Origin: an uncultured Succinivibrionaceae bacterium
Lineage (GTDB): Bacteria > Pseudomonadota > Gammaproteobacteria > Enterobacterales > Succinivibrionaceae
Length of the DNA stretch: 41,086 bases
Direction: 5' to 3'
NCBI GenBank assembly: GCA_944390085.1
Contig: CALXOT010000005.1
Coordinates: 1 to 41,086 of the forward strand
A program made the translations under genes and the position numbers. Of the stretch, positions 1-8,081 are shown piece after piece; the first letter of the stretch is position 1; each line of letters starts with the position of its first letter. The notes beneath the pieces are model-generated. The model had not been told where the DNA came from. It did not search any database and saw only the letters and a list, made by a program, of their open reading frames with translations.

Positions 1-213
1 ATAGGCATAGACGATGACCTTGAGCATCATAAGAGGATCGTAACTGCTGGCACCGCCGCCCCTGTAGGTTGCCTCCAGCTCAGAAAGATCGAGACGGTCG
101 ATGACATCGCTGACGATGCGGCAGGGGTGACCTGGCTCAATGAGGTCATCAAGACAGGGAGGCAGAACCATGGCTTCGTGCTGCCGGTACTGTCTGAAGA
201 CGGGCTGGGGCAT
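1..213 (-). CDS. IS1182-family transposase, N-terminal fragment (cut by window edge)
   Basis: The reverse complement opens with an ATG at 211-213, preceded by a good ribosome binding site (GGAGGTG, 217-223), and reads without stop to position 1, giving 71 codons. The protein begins MPQPVFRQYRQHEAM and continues with a segment ending GGGASSYDPLMMLKVIVYAY. That is the usual start of IS1182/IS5-like transposases (InsH N-terminal, DUF772-type domain), which bind the element ends ahead of a DDE catalytic domain. Only the N-terminal part lies in the window, so whether the gene is intact is unknown. It shows that a mobile element borders the left side. The family call is from recognition of the N-terminal pattern. 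Confidence 0.75.
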   Translation of the reverse strand, partial: MPQPVFRQYRQHEAMVLPPCLDDLIEPGHPCRIVSDVIDRLDLSELEATYRGGGASSYDPLMMLKVIVYAY

Positions 214-349
214 ATTCACCTCCGGTAGTCTGCGCTGATTATGGGTGAAACATAGCAAAATTCGTTAAATTTTACAAGTAATTATATGAAATTAAAAGAA
301 ATCATTTTGCAAAAATATGATGTTTTGCAAATTTTACCGTTTTCCGGGC

Positions 350-385
350 AAAAAATCGGGGGTGACCCTTTTTAGTCACCCCCGA
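350..385 (-). terminator. Rho-independent terminator of the MFS gene
   Basis: A perfect 11-bp inverted repeat (TCGGGGGTGAC at 356-366, GTCACCCCCGA at 375-385) with an 8-nt loop lies 6 bases past the stop codon of the minus-strand MFS gene. On the minus strand the stem is followed by a run of six T (350-355). Stem plus T run fits an intrinsic terminator reading leftward. On the plus strand there is no T run. It could also mark an end of the neighbouring IS, but position and T run favour a terminator. Confidence 0.85.
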
Positions 386-390
386 GTAGG

Positions 391-1608
391 TCACTTATAG
401 TTACGAGAAGAGGGACGGCGCAAAGTCTTTTTAAGGGGATGGTTACGGCCATGCACAAAGTAATACAACAAAGCTCCAGCGCATACAATAAGCGCAAGCA
501 GGGCAAACATAGTGTTCAGACCAAAATATAGAGCCACAAAACTGAAGATAAAAGGCGAGATTCCGATGGAAAGATCCCAGAGCATGAAAAAGGTCGAAGT
601 GGCCTGCGCATAGCGGTTTTTAGGTGCAAGTTTCAGGCTCAGGGCCTGCCCCGATGATTGAAAGTTACCAAAGCCCAGGCCATGGATCACTGCAGCCAGT
701 ACAATCATCCAGATACTGTCAGCATAAGAGATAATTAACAATGCCAGTCCAGCTGCAATAATACAGGGATACATGACAGCATTTTCACCGGCCACATCAA
801 AAAAGCGGCCGATAAACGTACGGCTTAGCAAGGTCACCAACGCCGCTACCATAAAAAATAATCCAGCAGCATGCCCCAGCTTAAGCTCTTCGCACCAGGA
901 TGCCAGATACGCAGTCACGCAGCCATAGCCCAGAGGGACAATTAAAGCAGTAAGCGAAAATTTTAATACTGAAAAATCAATGTAATTTGACAGCTTGAAT
1001 AAAGAAAAGCCTTTTTTATCCAAAACCGGAGTAGCGGGCAGCAGCAGCGAAAGCACAAATGCCAGAGAGCACAGCAAAGACACCTCGTAGGTTACAACAT
1101 CAAAGCCATAAATTTGCTCCAGCCCCAGCCCAATAAATGGTCCTAAGGACAGGGATAATGCCGTAGAAAGCGAAAACAGACTGATCCCCAGGCCTTGCTG
1201 TGACGCTGGAACACTATAGGCTGCAATAGTACCTGTAGCGGTGCTGATCACTCCTATACAACAACCAAAGGCAAAACGCTCCAGGCTGAAAGCAGCAAGA
1301 CTTGAGCAACATAAAACCAGCACGGCAGCTAATATGTAGAAAAAGCCACCGATGCACAAAGTGCGCTTGCTGCCTAGCACGGTAATAAGATTTCCTGCAA
1401 AAAAACGAGCCACCAGACAGCCTATAACGAACAGCCCGGCCACTGCACCGGCCTCACTTAACGGAGCAGCAAACACCTTGATGGCATACAGGGCGGTGGT
1501 AACAAAAAACTGATAATCAGCAAGCATCACCAGAAAATTAATGGCCGTGATAAAACACAACTCTTTGGTCAGAATCTGCCTGATCCCTGAAGTAAGACTT
1601 GCTGTCAT
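391..1608 (-). CDS. MFS transporter, function unassigned
   Basis: The 405-residue protein is almost entirely hydrophobic, with about 12 predicted membrane segments in two halves and a cytoplasmic loop near residues 190-215 (LDKKGFSLFKLSNY). This is the layout of a major facilitator superfamily permease. The first half carries an MFS-like basic turn (GSKRTLCIGG, around residue 80) and the C-terminus is short and basic. It resembles the small YfcJ/YhhS-like efflux-type MFS proteins, but I cannot name a substrate. The ATG at 1606-1608 has a G-rich Shine-Dalgarno (GGGGG) about 7 bases upstream. It is followed by a strong terminator and separated from the upstream lacI-type gene by about 240 bases, so it is probably its own transcription unit. 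Confidence 0.8.
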   Translation of the reverse strand: MTASLTSGIRQILTKELCFITAINFLVMLADYQFFVTTALYAIKVFAAPLSEAGAVAGLFVIGCLVARFFAGNLITVLGSKRTLCIGGFFYILAAVLVLCCSSLAAFSLERFAFGCCIGVISTATGTIAAYSVPASQQGLGISLFSLSTALSLSLGPFIGLGLEQIYGFDVVTYEVSLLCSLAFVLSLLLPATPVLDKKGFSLFKLSNYIDFSVLKFSLTALIVPLGYGCVTAYLASWCEELKLGHAAGLFFMVAALVTLLSRTFIGRFFDVAGENAVMYPCIIAAGLALLIISYADSIWMIVLAAVIHGLGFGNFQSSGQALSLKLAPKNRYAQATSTFFMLWDLSIGISPFIFSFVALYFGLNTMFALLALIVCAGALLYYFVHGRNHPLKKTLRRPSSRNYK

Positions 1609-1819
1609 TAAGATGCCCCCATCACCATCAAGATCACAGATAAAAATCAGCTCACACTTTAGCTGAAGGCTATTTTAGTACGCGCCCAGGACTTGGCAAG
1701 ACATCTATGTTTTATAACTAATTGTTATATAAAGATTATTATGAACAATATATAGTAAAATGCAAATTACAGGCTAAAAAAGGCAACATTGCCTTCACCA
1801 TTTTACGGCAAGGAGCATC

Positions 1820-1841
1820 CCTCCGCTTATTTAGGCGGGGG
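1820..1841 (-). other. GC-rich hairpin just past the lacI-type gene
   Basis: CCTCCGC (1820-1826) pairs with GCGGGGG (1835-1841) around an 8-nt AT-rich loop, with one G-T wobble. It lies 10 bases past the stop of the minus-strand regulator. There is no T run behind it, so intrinsic termination is uncertain. The form (GC stem, loop with TTTA, then GGAAGTTGAC) recalls the subterminal hairpins of IS200/IS605 elements or REP-like repeats. Which of these it is cannot be settled here. Confidence 0.4.
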
Positions 1842-1850
1842 AAGTTGACC

Positions 1851-2876
1851 CTACAAGTTTGCCTTAATTTTAATAATAGTGTCAGTAATGAAATCTTCAG
1901 TCTTGAGGGGCAGTTGCCCGGTTAAAGCCTGATAGGCTCTTTTAACCGCATGATAACCCTGCCGCTCTGGCTGCTGGCAGACTGTAAACTTTATGATCCC
2001 CTCTTGCAGCAATTCACGCGTGGTATAGACCTCATCAAAGGAAATGGCGAAAATCTCAGGGCGCTCCAGCGCTATAAGTGCCGCCCCTACCCCCTGCACC
2101 CCGGCTCCCGTTACATAAACACAGTTAATGTCAGGATGCACCTTTATCTGCTGTAAAGTAAGTTCCTGTGCCCTGATGTCAGAATCATTGCTTTCTACCA
2201 CTGCTACGATTTCAAAGGCACTGCCCTGCCGCGTCAGTTCCTGCTTAAGTCCTTCAATGCGCAGATTGTGCCCTAGCATCAGCTTGGAGCCGGTCACTAC
2301 CAAAATTTTAAGTGGCTCCTGATGACGGCACATAGAAAGCAAGCCGCCACAGGTAGCTCCGGCAGTTTTATAGTCAGATCCAACATAACACATCCGATTT
2401 ACAGCACTAATATCAGTGTTCAGCAACACTACCGGCATCCCGCTCTGGGTAAGCGCATTAATACGTTCCCGGATCTGCGGGTCATCTACGGTGGACAGAC
2501 ACAGGGCCTGACAATTTTTATTTAACAGGTACTCGATCGCATTGGCGTGGGTGTTGACCTCATATCCCTGCACTTCACGCACCACCACCTCAAGCCCCAG
2601 ATCACTGTAATCTGCGACAGCCTTTAAGATACCGGCCTTCACATCATCAAAAAAGAGATTGCCGATCCCAGGCAGCAGCACCCCTATCTTAAACGGAGTT
2701 TTAGAGGCGGCCAGAGCGCGGCCAGCCCGATTGGGCACATAACCAAATTCTTTGGCCAGAGTGCGGATACGCTGTGCTACCTCAGGTTTGACTGCACCGC
2801 GGTTATGCAGCACCCTGTCCACAGTACCCCGCGATACTCCTGCTGCCTGAGCCAGGCTTTTGACCGTAACCTTCAT
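1851..2876 (-). CDS. LacI-family transcriptional regulator of the sugar cassette
   Basis: The 341-residue protein starts with a LacI helix-turn-helix (residues 3-50: VTVKSLAQAAGVSRGTVDRV, then a hinge-helix region with AGRALAASK). A periplasmic-binding-protein-like sensor domain follows (about 60-341; FKIGVLLPGIGNLFFDDVKAG, NAIEYLLNKNC, FAISFDEVYTTREL). The recognition helix reads GTVDRVLHNRG rather than the usual TVSRVLN, typical of a subfamily whose ligand domain resembles ribose/xylose binding proteins. It lies downstream of the transporter/kinase/isomerase genes on the same strand, so it most likely controls them in response to the sugar. That link is inference. The ATG at 2874-2876 is the only start before an in-frame stop a few codons upstream. 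The GGAGG at 2905-2910 is too far away to serve as a normal Shine-Dalgarno, so translation may be weak. Confidence 0.88.
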   Translation of the reverse strand: MKVTVKSLAQAAGVSRGTVDRVLHNRGAVKPEVAQRIRTLAKEFGYVPNRAGRALAASKTPFKIGVLLPGIGNLFFDDVKAGILKAVADYSDLGLEVVVREVQGYEVNTHANAIEYLLNKNCQALCLSTVDDPQIRERINALTQSGMPVVLLNTDISAVNRMCYVGSDYKTAGATCGGLLSMCRHQEPLKILVVTGSKLMLGHNLRIEGLKQELTRQGSAFEIVAVVESNDSDIRAQELTLQQIKVHPDINCVYVTGAGVQGVGAALIALERPEIFAISFDEVYTTRELLQEGIIKFTVCQQPERQGYHAVKRAYQALTGQLPLKTEDFITDTIIKIKANL

Positions 2877-2996
2877 AAGCGTATGCGCAAGCTAAGCCAG
2901 CGCCTCCTAACATAATTTATTTTTATAGATCAATAAAAAAGTTTGGACACTGAGATTAATATCCTGCTTTAAAAATTAATTTTAACTGCATGCCAA

Positions 2997-3146
2997 ACTT
3001 TCGCTCAATACCCTGTTTTTCCCCATGTTTATGCCTGCCAGTTTTGCAGGCCGAGGGTACTGAGCGAAAGTCCTTCCGCCAGACTGCGGAAGGAACAATA
3101 CTAATAGCAGAGCGCTGGCAGAACCCTGCCCTTGTAATAAGCGCTC
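2997..3146 (-). other. Cluster of three hairpins between the isomerase and the regulator
   Basis: Starting at the base after the isomerase stop, the minus strand can form three hairpins. H1 (3110-3146): GAGCGCT/AGCGCTC enclosing GGCAG/CTGCC. H2 (3071-3094): TCCTTCCGC/GCGGAAGGA, 9 perfect pairs, 6-nt loop. H3 (2997-3071): an 18-bp stem, ACTTTCGCTCAGTACCCT with its complement, enclosing GCCTGC/GCAGGC. The one non-Watson-Crick position in H3 is G-U in minus-strand RNA but A-C in plus-strand RNA, which favours transcription of the minus strand. No T run follows H3. It may protect the 3' end of the catabolic mRNA, attenuate read-through into lacI, or be a processed small RNA. Confidence 0.6.
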
Positions 3147-4661
3147 TTACTTAACGAAAGGGTTTTCAGTCTTGTAGAGCATACCGGCAGGTTGATTGAA
3201 TCCGATATCCTCAACTCCCAGGATGGAGAAGATATCAAACAAAGCCTTGCCGACATGGCCGAAAGCTACTGCACCATGGTGCGGATAGCGCTTGCCTACC
3301 AGTACGTGGCGGTAGAAGCGGCCCATTTCGTTGATGGCAAAAATGCCGATACCACCAAAAGATCTGGTGCCAACCGGCAGGACTTCACCTTCAGCCACAT
3401 ATGCCTGCAACTTGGTATCAGGAGTGGTCTGCAAGCGGAAGAAGGTAATGGGACCTGCAGTAATATCACCCTCTAAGGTACCGCGGGTAAAATCAGGTTC
3501 ACCGGTTTCCAACAGACGGTGCTGAATGATCTGATAGTTGATCTTGCCACACTTTAAGTTGCACTCAGTGGACTTGGTCAGCTTGCAGAACGGGGTATTG
3601 CCGCAGTGGAAGCCCATGAAGGTATCGGTCAGCTTATACTGCGGGAAGCGCGGCTTAATGTCCTCATTGAACAGATCTGCAGGAACTGAATTGTTGATAT
3701 CAAGCAAGGTCACTGCATCCTGAGTCACACAGGCACCGATGAACTCAGACAGGGCACCATAAATATCTACTTCGCAGGATACCGGGATGCCACGTGAAGC
3801 TAAACGGGAGTTAACATAGCAGGGCTCAAAACCAAATTCCTCAGGGAAAGCAGGCCAGCATTTATCGGCAAAAGCCACATACTGACGAGAGCCCTTATGC
3901 TGTTCTGCCCAATCCAGCAGAGTCAGCTCAAACTGAGCCATGCGCGGCAACATGTCAGGATAGGTATTGCCCATACCAAGCTCCTTTGCCATGTCCTCAG
4001 CTACAGCAGCAATACGCGGATCACCGGCATGCTTCTTGTATGCCACCAGCAGATCAAGCTCAGAGTTCTCTTCGATCTCCACGCCCAAATCATATAAAGC
4101 CTTAATCGGGGCGTTGCAGGCAAAGAAATCCTGCGGACGCGGACCAAAGGAAATGATCTTAAGTCCGGCCAGGCCAATCAGGGTACGAGCTACCGGAATA
4201 AAGTCCTTAATCATTGAGACAATTTCAGCAGCGGTGCCAACCGGATAAGCCGGAATAAAGGCCTTGAGCTTACGCAAACCTAAGTTATACGAGCAATTGA
4301 GCATACCGCAGTAGGCGTCACCGCGGCCATCAATCAGATCATTGCCGGTCTCCTCGGCAGCTGAAGCATACATGCATGGGCCATCAAACTTCTGGGCAAT
4401 GATGGTCTCCGGAGTCTCAGGGCCAAAGTTACCTAAGAAAATGCACAGGGCATTGCAGCCTGCAGCCTTGGCAGCCTCTACTGCCTGCAGGGCATCCTTT
4501 TCATTCTCCACAATAGTGGTGATTTCAGTAAGAGCCAGCCCCTGATCCTTGGCAGCAGCAACGATAGCCTGGCGGCGGCGCTCAGACAAAGTACGGATAA
4601 AGCAGTCACGCGATACTGCAATAATGCCGAGCTTTACCTCGGGAATATTTGACATTTGCAT
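3147..4661 (-). CDS. L-fucose/L-arabinose isomerase superfamily protein (pentose isomerase)
   Basis: The 504-residue protein has the three-part layout of FucI/AraA aldose-ketose isomerases: a Rossmann-like N-terminal part (LGIIAVSRDCFIRTL), a middle alpha/beta domain (LAGLKIISFGPRPQDFFACN, residues 164-183) and a C-terminal metal-binding part. The likely divalent-metal ligands are Glu297 (SCEVDIYG), Asp321 (TLLDINNS) and a His around 461-469 (PHHGAVAFGH), corresponding to Glu/Asp/His of FucI. It is shorter than E. coli FucI (about 590) and belongs to a divergent branch. A xylulokinase-type gene sits immediately upstream, so the product is probably a ketopentose, but the exact substrate (xylose, arabinose or another) cannot be read from sequence. 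The start has a strong Shine-Dalgarno (AGGAGATAAAC). It is the last enzyme gene of the operon, about 50 bases after the kinase. Confidence 0.82.
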   Translation of the reverse strand: MQMSNIPEVKLGIIAVSRDCFIRTLSERRRQAIVAAAKDQGLALTEITTIVENEKDALQAVEAAKAAGCNALCIFLGNFGPETPETIIAQKFDGPCMYASAAEETGNDLIDGRGDAYCGMLNCSYNLGLRKLKAFIPAYPVGTAAEIVSMIKDFIPVARTLIGLAGLKIISFGPRPQDFFACNAPIKALYDLGVEIEENSELDLLVAYKKHAGDPRIAAVAEDMAKELGMGNTYPDMLPRMAQFELTLLDWAEQHKGSRQYVAFADKCWPAFPEEFGFEPCYVNSRLASRGIPVSCEVDIYGALSEFIGACVTQDAVTLLDINNSVPADLFNEDIKPRFPQYKLTDTFMGFHCGNTPFCKLTKSTECNLKCGKINYQIIQHRLLETGEPDFTRGTLEGDITAGPITFFRLQTTPDTKLQAYVAEGEVLPVGTRSFGGIGIFAINEMGRFYRHVLVGKRYPHHGAVAFGHVGKALFDIFSILGVEDIGFNQPAGMLYKTENPFVK

Positions 4662-4708
4662 GTTTATCTCCTGATAAATAGGTAATGTTTTAATTTATAA
4701 AATCCTGC

Positions 4709-6892
4709 TTAATCATCCAGGCAAATATTTCTGCCGATGACCTGTCCTGCTGTTAAACCGGCCTTAGCCTCAGGACTATTGGCATGAGCTAGCAACCATT
4801 TGTTCTCATTAGTAAGCATTGAAGCTTCAAGATCAGAACCGCAGTCAGAGGGTTTATCTGTATTAGTGCCACGCGGCAGCACCACACAAACCCGGAACTG
4901 CCCGTCCTTATCATAAGAGCAGGGTGCATAATGCAAGGTGGTCTCGTATAGCAATACCGCTGTACCGGCAGGGGCTGTAAAGATCTCGACAGCCTGGCTG
5001 TCCAGCACTCCATCCTTGATGGCGCTAAGCGGAGCGAGCATAAAAATAGCATCAGTGCCACAGATATTAAGCTCACTGTTGCGGTGATACTCAGCACAGT
5101 TCAAAACGCGGTTGTGACCACTGCAATAGCCGATTTGAATGGGCAAACCACCAAAGACACGGTTTTGCAAATCTGCCATCAGCTCCGGAGTTTCAAGTTT
5201 AGGCTCTGAAGGGACATAGGTCACGGCATCAGTAGGACAGTCGCATTGCTCCAGGATAGCAGCAACACTCTTGACGTCAATGCCTGGGATCACCTTGCCA
5301 AAGCGCTCAAACTGCACTGAGAACACACTTGGATATTTTTGTTTACGTTCGCCATTAAGGCTTTCACGCAGCGCAGCCAGTCTGGCAAAAGATCCGCGTA
5401 AAGCAGGATAAAGGCTCTGATAAAGCGCATAAACCTCATCATAGGCTGCAGCTGCTTTTGGATCTGGTGTTGCCAGAGCATCTCCCTTTACCACTAATTT
5501 TGAGCATCCTTCTTCAACCGTAGCGAAAATTCCGGCTGCAGTACCGGCAAGAATAGCTGCACCTAAAGCAGGACCTTCCTTGGATTTAATAGTGGTGACG
5601 CGGCACTTCAGGATATCGGCTAAAAGCTGACGCCAGAACGGACTGCGACCACCACCGCCGCAGGCTGCAAGTTCCTCAGGTTCAATTCCCATCTCTTGCA
5701 GCACCTCAAGGTTATGGCGCTGGGAGAGCGTAATGCCTTCAAGCACGGCGCGAGTCATTTCAGCTTTGCCGTGACGAGCCGAGAGTCCGAAGAACACCCC
5801 ACGAGCCTCCGGATCAAGTACCGGGGAACGTTCCCCCATCAGGTAGGGCAGATATATGAGGCCGTCAGCCCCTAAGGGTACGGCCTGGGCCTTGGCGGTC
5901 ATCAGATCGTAGACATCGCGCCCGGCCTTAGTTTCAGCTTCCTGTTCGGCACTGAAAAATTCATCGCGCATCCAGCGCATGGACAAGCCTGCAGCTAAAG
6001 TACAGGACATGGCAGTCCAGGCCCCCGGGACTGCGGCACAGAAGGTATGAACGCGGCCTAACGGGTCAATGGAGGGCTTGGAGGTATGGGCAAATACCAC
6101 CCCTGAAGTGCCTAGGGTTACAAAGGACTGTCCGTCACGGCATACACCGGTACCAATGGCAGCTGCGGCATTGTCTCCAGCTCCGCCTGCCACTATGGTG
6201 CCTTCCTTAAGTCCGGTTAAAGCTGCGGCTTGTGCACTGATATGACCGGCTACTGCCGCAGATTCAATTAAGGGTGGCAGCAGCTTAGGATCAATTTCCA
6301 GTTTTTCCAGAATCTCAGCAGACCATTCACGCTTTCTGATATCGAGTAAATTGGTACCGGAGGCATCTGAGATCTCCATGGCCTTGACACCAGTCAGGCG
6401 GTAACGTACATAATCCTTGGGCAACAAGATACAATCACATTGTGAGTATGTCTCAGGCTCTTCCTCGCGTACCCACAAAATCTTACAGGCAGTAAAGCCA
6501 GGCAATGCCGGATTGGCATTAATTTCAATCAGGCGATTCTTACCCACGCGCTCAGTAATTTCGGCACATTGCTTGCCGGTACGGGCGTCGCACCACAAAA
6601 TGGAACGGCGCAACACCTTGCCGTCCTTATCCAGCATCACCAGTCCATGCATCTGCCCAGAGATGGCTAAACCGGCAATAGAGGCAGGATCAACCTTACT
6701 TTGCTCCAATACCGCCTTAATGGTAGTAATAGCAGCACGGTACCAATCATCAGGGTCCTGTTCCGCCCAACCATTTTTAGGTTGATAAAGCGGGTACTCC
6801 ACTGTATGTGCCGCAACTGAATTGCCAGCCTCATCAAACAGTACGGTTTTGGTACCAGAGGTTCCCAAATCCACACCCAATAAGTACTTCAT
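4709..6892 (-). CDS. xylB: Xylulokinase (FGGY) fused to a C-terminal DUF4867-like domain
   Basis: Residues 1-500 are a complete FGGY sugar kinase of XylB type: DLGTSGTKT (8-16), GLAISGQMHGLVML (74-87), the catalytic Asp240 in GGAGDNAAAA, GTSGVVF, and the ATP-site glycine motif CGGGGRSPFW (411-420). XylB is normally about 480-500 residues. This protein continues without a stop for over 200 more. Residues 525-727 form a separate domain with a possible metal-binding pattern (GHNRVLNCAEYHRNSE, 592-607, then His654 in LHYAPC). It resembles DUF4867, a cupin-like family of unknown function that I recall as a separate gene beside such isomerases. The kinase would phosphorylate D-xylulose or a related ketopentose. 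The second domain may process a sugar form or pathway intermediate, which is inference. Start with AGGAGATAAAAA 5' of the ATG; 17 bases after the permease. Confidence 0.88.
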   Translation of the reverse strand: MKYLLGVDLGTSGTKTVLFDEAGNSVAAHTVEYPLYQPKNGWAEQDPDDWYRAAITTIKAVLEQSKVDPASIAGLAISGQMHGLVMLDKDGKVLRRSILWCDARTGKQCAEITERVGKNRLIEINANPALPGFTACKILWVREEEPETYSQCDCILLPKDYVRYRLTGVKAMEISDASGTNLLDIRKREWSAEILEKLEIDPKLLPPLIESAAVAGHISAQAAALTGLKEGTIVAGGAGDNAAAAIGTGVCRDGQSFVTLGTSGVVFAHTSKPSIDPLGRVHTFCAAVPGAWTAMSCTLAAGLSMRWMRDEFFSAEQEAETKAGRDVYDLMTAKAQAVPLGADGLIYLPYLMGERSPVLDPEARGVFFGLSARHGKAEMTRAVLEGITLSQRHNLEVLQEMGIEPEELAACGGGGRSPFWRQLLADILKCRVTTIKSKEGPALGAAILAGTAAGIFATVEEGCSKLVVKGDALATPDPKAAAAYDEVYALYQSLYPALRGSFARLAALRESLNGERKQKYPSVFSVQFERFGKVIPGIDVKSVAAILEQCDCPTDAVTYVPSEPKLETPELMADLQNRVFGGLPIQIGYCSGHNRVLNCAEYHRNSELNICGTDAIFMLAPLSAIKDGVLDSQAVEIFTAPAGTAVLLYETTLHYAPCSYDKDGQFRVCVVLPRGTNTDKPSDCGSDLEASMLTNENKWLLAHANSPEAKAGLTAGQVIGRNICLDD

Positions 6893-6908
6893 TTTTTATC
6901 TCCTGTTT

Positions 6909-8072
6909 TTAGGCTTGCACACGCTTCTTGGAAAGAACATCAATCACTACTGCAAGCAGCAACACTAGACCCTTGACGGTACGCTGCCAGTTGGCATCAA
7001 TACCCAGAATGGACATACCATTATTGAGAACCCCCATGAAAACGGCGCCAATCACAGCACCACCAACTTTACCCACACCGCCGTACGCTGAGGCACCGCC
7101 GATAAAGCAAGCACCGATGGCATCGAGTTCATAACCATTACCGGCTGTAGGGGCTGCCGAGTTAAAACGAGCCACGCAGACTAATGCTGCTACAGCGGAG
7201 AGAAAGCCCATGTTGACATAGGTGAAAAACAACATGCGGTTTGTATTTACACCAGAAAGCTTGGCTGCCTTTTCATTGCCACCTAAAGCATAGAGCCGGC
7301 GGCCGGCCACAGTCTTATTAGCAATAAAGCTATAGCACAGCACAATGACGGTCAAAAGCACCAGGATCACTGGAATACCTTTGTTATTGGCAAGCAGCAG
7401 ACCTGAGGCGACCAGAGCGAAAGTCACAGCACACAGCTTGAAGATAAAGGCAGTCTTGTCCTCAACCTCATAGCCTTTCTTTTGCTTGGACATACGATCG
7501 TAGAAGCTGCAGGCCAGGTAGATTGCAACCAGTATTGCTGTCACAATTACAGTCAGGGTAAAGGCATCAGCACGGGCACGCGGTATAAAGGAAGTGAAAT
7601 AACGCAGGTACTCCGGCGGGAACGGAGAGATGGTCAGACCATCAAGCACCAGTAGTGCCATACCGCGAAACAGCATCATGCCAGCTAAGGTCACAATGAA
7701 GGCTGGGATGCGAATATAGGCTATCCAGAACCCCTGCCAGGCGCCAATTACGATACCGACCAGCAGGCAGATGGCAATGGAGGCATAAACATTGATTTCA
7801 AGATTTACCATCAGTACGCCGGCAATAGCACCGACCAAGGCCACGATAGAACCGACAGCCAAATCAATGTTACCGCAACAGATAATACAAAAGAGCATAC
7901 CGACAGCCAGGATAATGACATAGCTGTTCTGGCTGATAATATTGGTAAAGTTAGCCGGAGAAAACAACGAGCCATGCCCGGTGATGCGGATAATTATTTC
8001 AAAGAAAATCATGACGGCAATTAAAGCCATCAGCAGAGAATTGCGCTTTAAGATATTAGAAATCTGATTCAT
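6909..8072 (-). CDS. mmsB: Multiple-monosaccharide ABC transporter permease (MmsB/GguB-type)
   Basis: The 387-residue integral membrane protein has about 10 hydrophobic segments and the typical motifs of the ribose/xylose permease family: IICCGNIDLAVGSIVALVGA (about 63-82), WIAYIRIPAFIVTLAGMMLFRG (about 116-137), YALGGNEKAAKLSGVN and GACFIGGASAYGGVGKVGGAVIGA near the C-terminus. A long hydrophilic insert with basic residues near 193-210 (YDRMSKQKKGYEVEDKTAF) is characteristic of XylH/GguB rather than RbsC. It forms the inner-membrane channel for the sugar delivered by the ChvE-like binding protein. It lies 9 bases downstream of the ATPase gene, with GAGGC before the ATG. Confidence 0.9.
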   Translation of the reverse strand: MNQISNILKRNSLLMALIAVMIFFEIIIRITGHGSLFSPANFTNIISQNSYVIILAVGMLFCIICCGNIDLAVGSIVALVGAIAGVLMVNLEINVYASIAICLLVGIVIGAWQGFWIAYIRIPAFIVTLAGMMLFRGMALLVLDGLTISPFPPEYLRYFTSFIPRARADAFTLTVIVTAILVAIYLACSFYDRMSKQKKGYEVEDKTAFIFKLCAVTFALVASGLLLANNKGIPVILVLLTVIVLCYSFIANKTVAGRRLYALGGNEKAAKLSGVNTNRMLFFTYVNMGFLSAVAALVCVARFNSAAPTAGNGYELDAIGACFIGGASAYGGVGKVGGAVIGAVFMGVLNNGMSILGIDANWQRTVKGLVLLLAVVIDVLSKKRVQA

Positions 8073-8081
8073 AACATGCCT

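Noticed and set aside
350..385. Terminal inverted repeat of the left-edge IS element
   Set aside because: The dyad is a self-contained hairpin with a T run just past the MFS gene stop, better explained as a terminator; no matching second end is visible.
1722..1925. 67-codon plus-strand frame next to the lacI-type gene
   Set aside because: Overlaps the end of a clear LacI-family gene on the other strand and contains a hairpin; no motif supports it.
4789..5097. 102-codon minus-strand frame inside the kinase-DUF4867 gene
   Set aside because: It is an out-of-frame shadow of the real gene, with no ribosome binding site and no family match.
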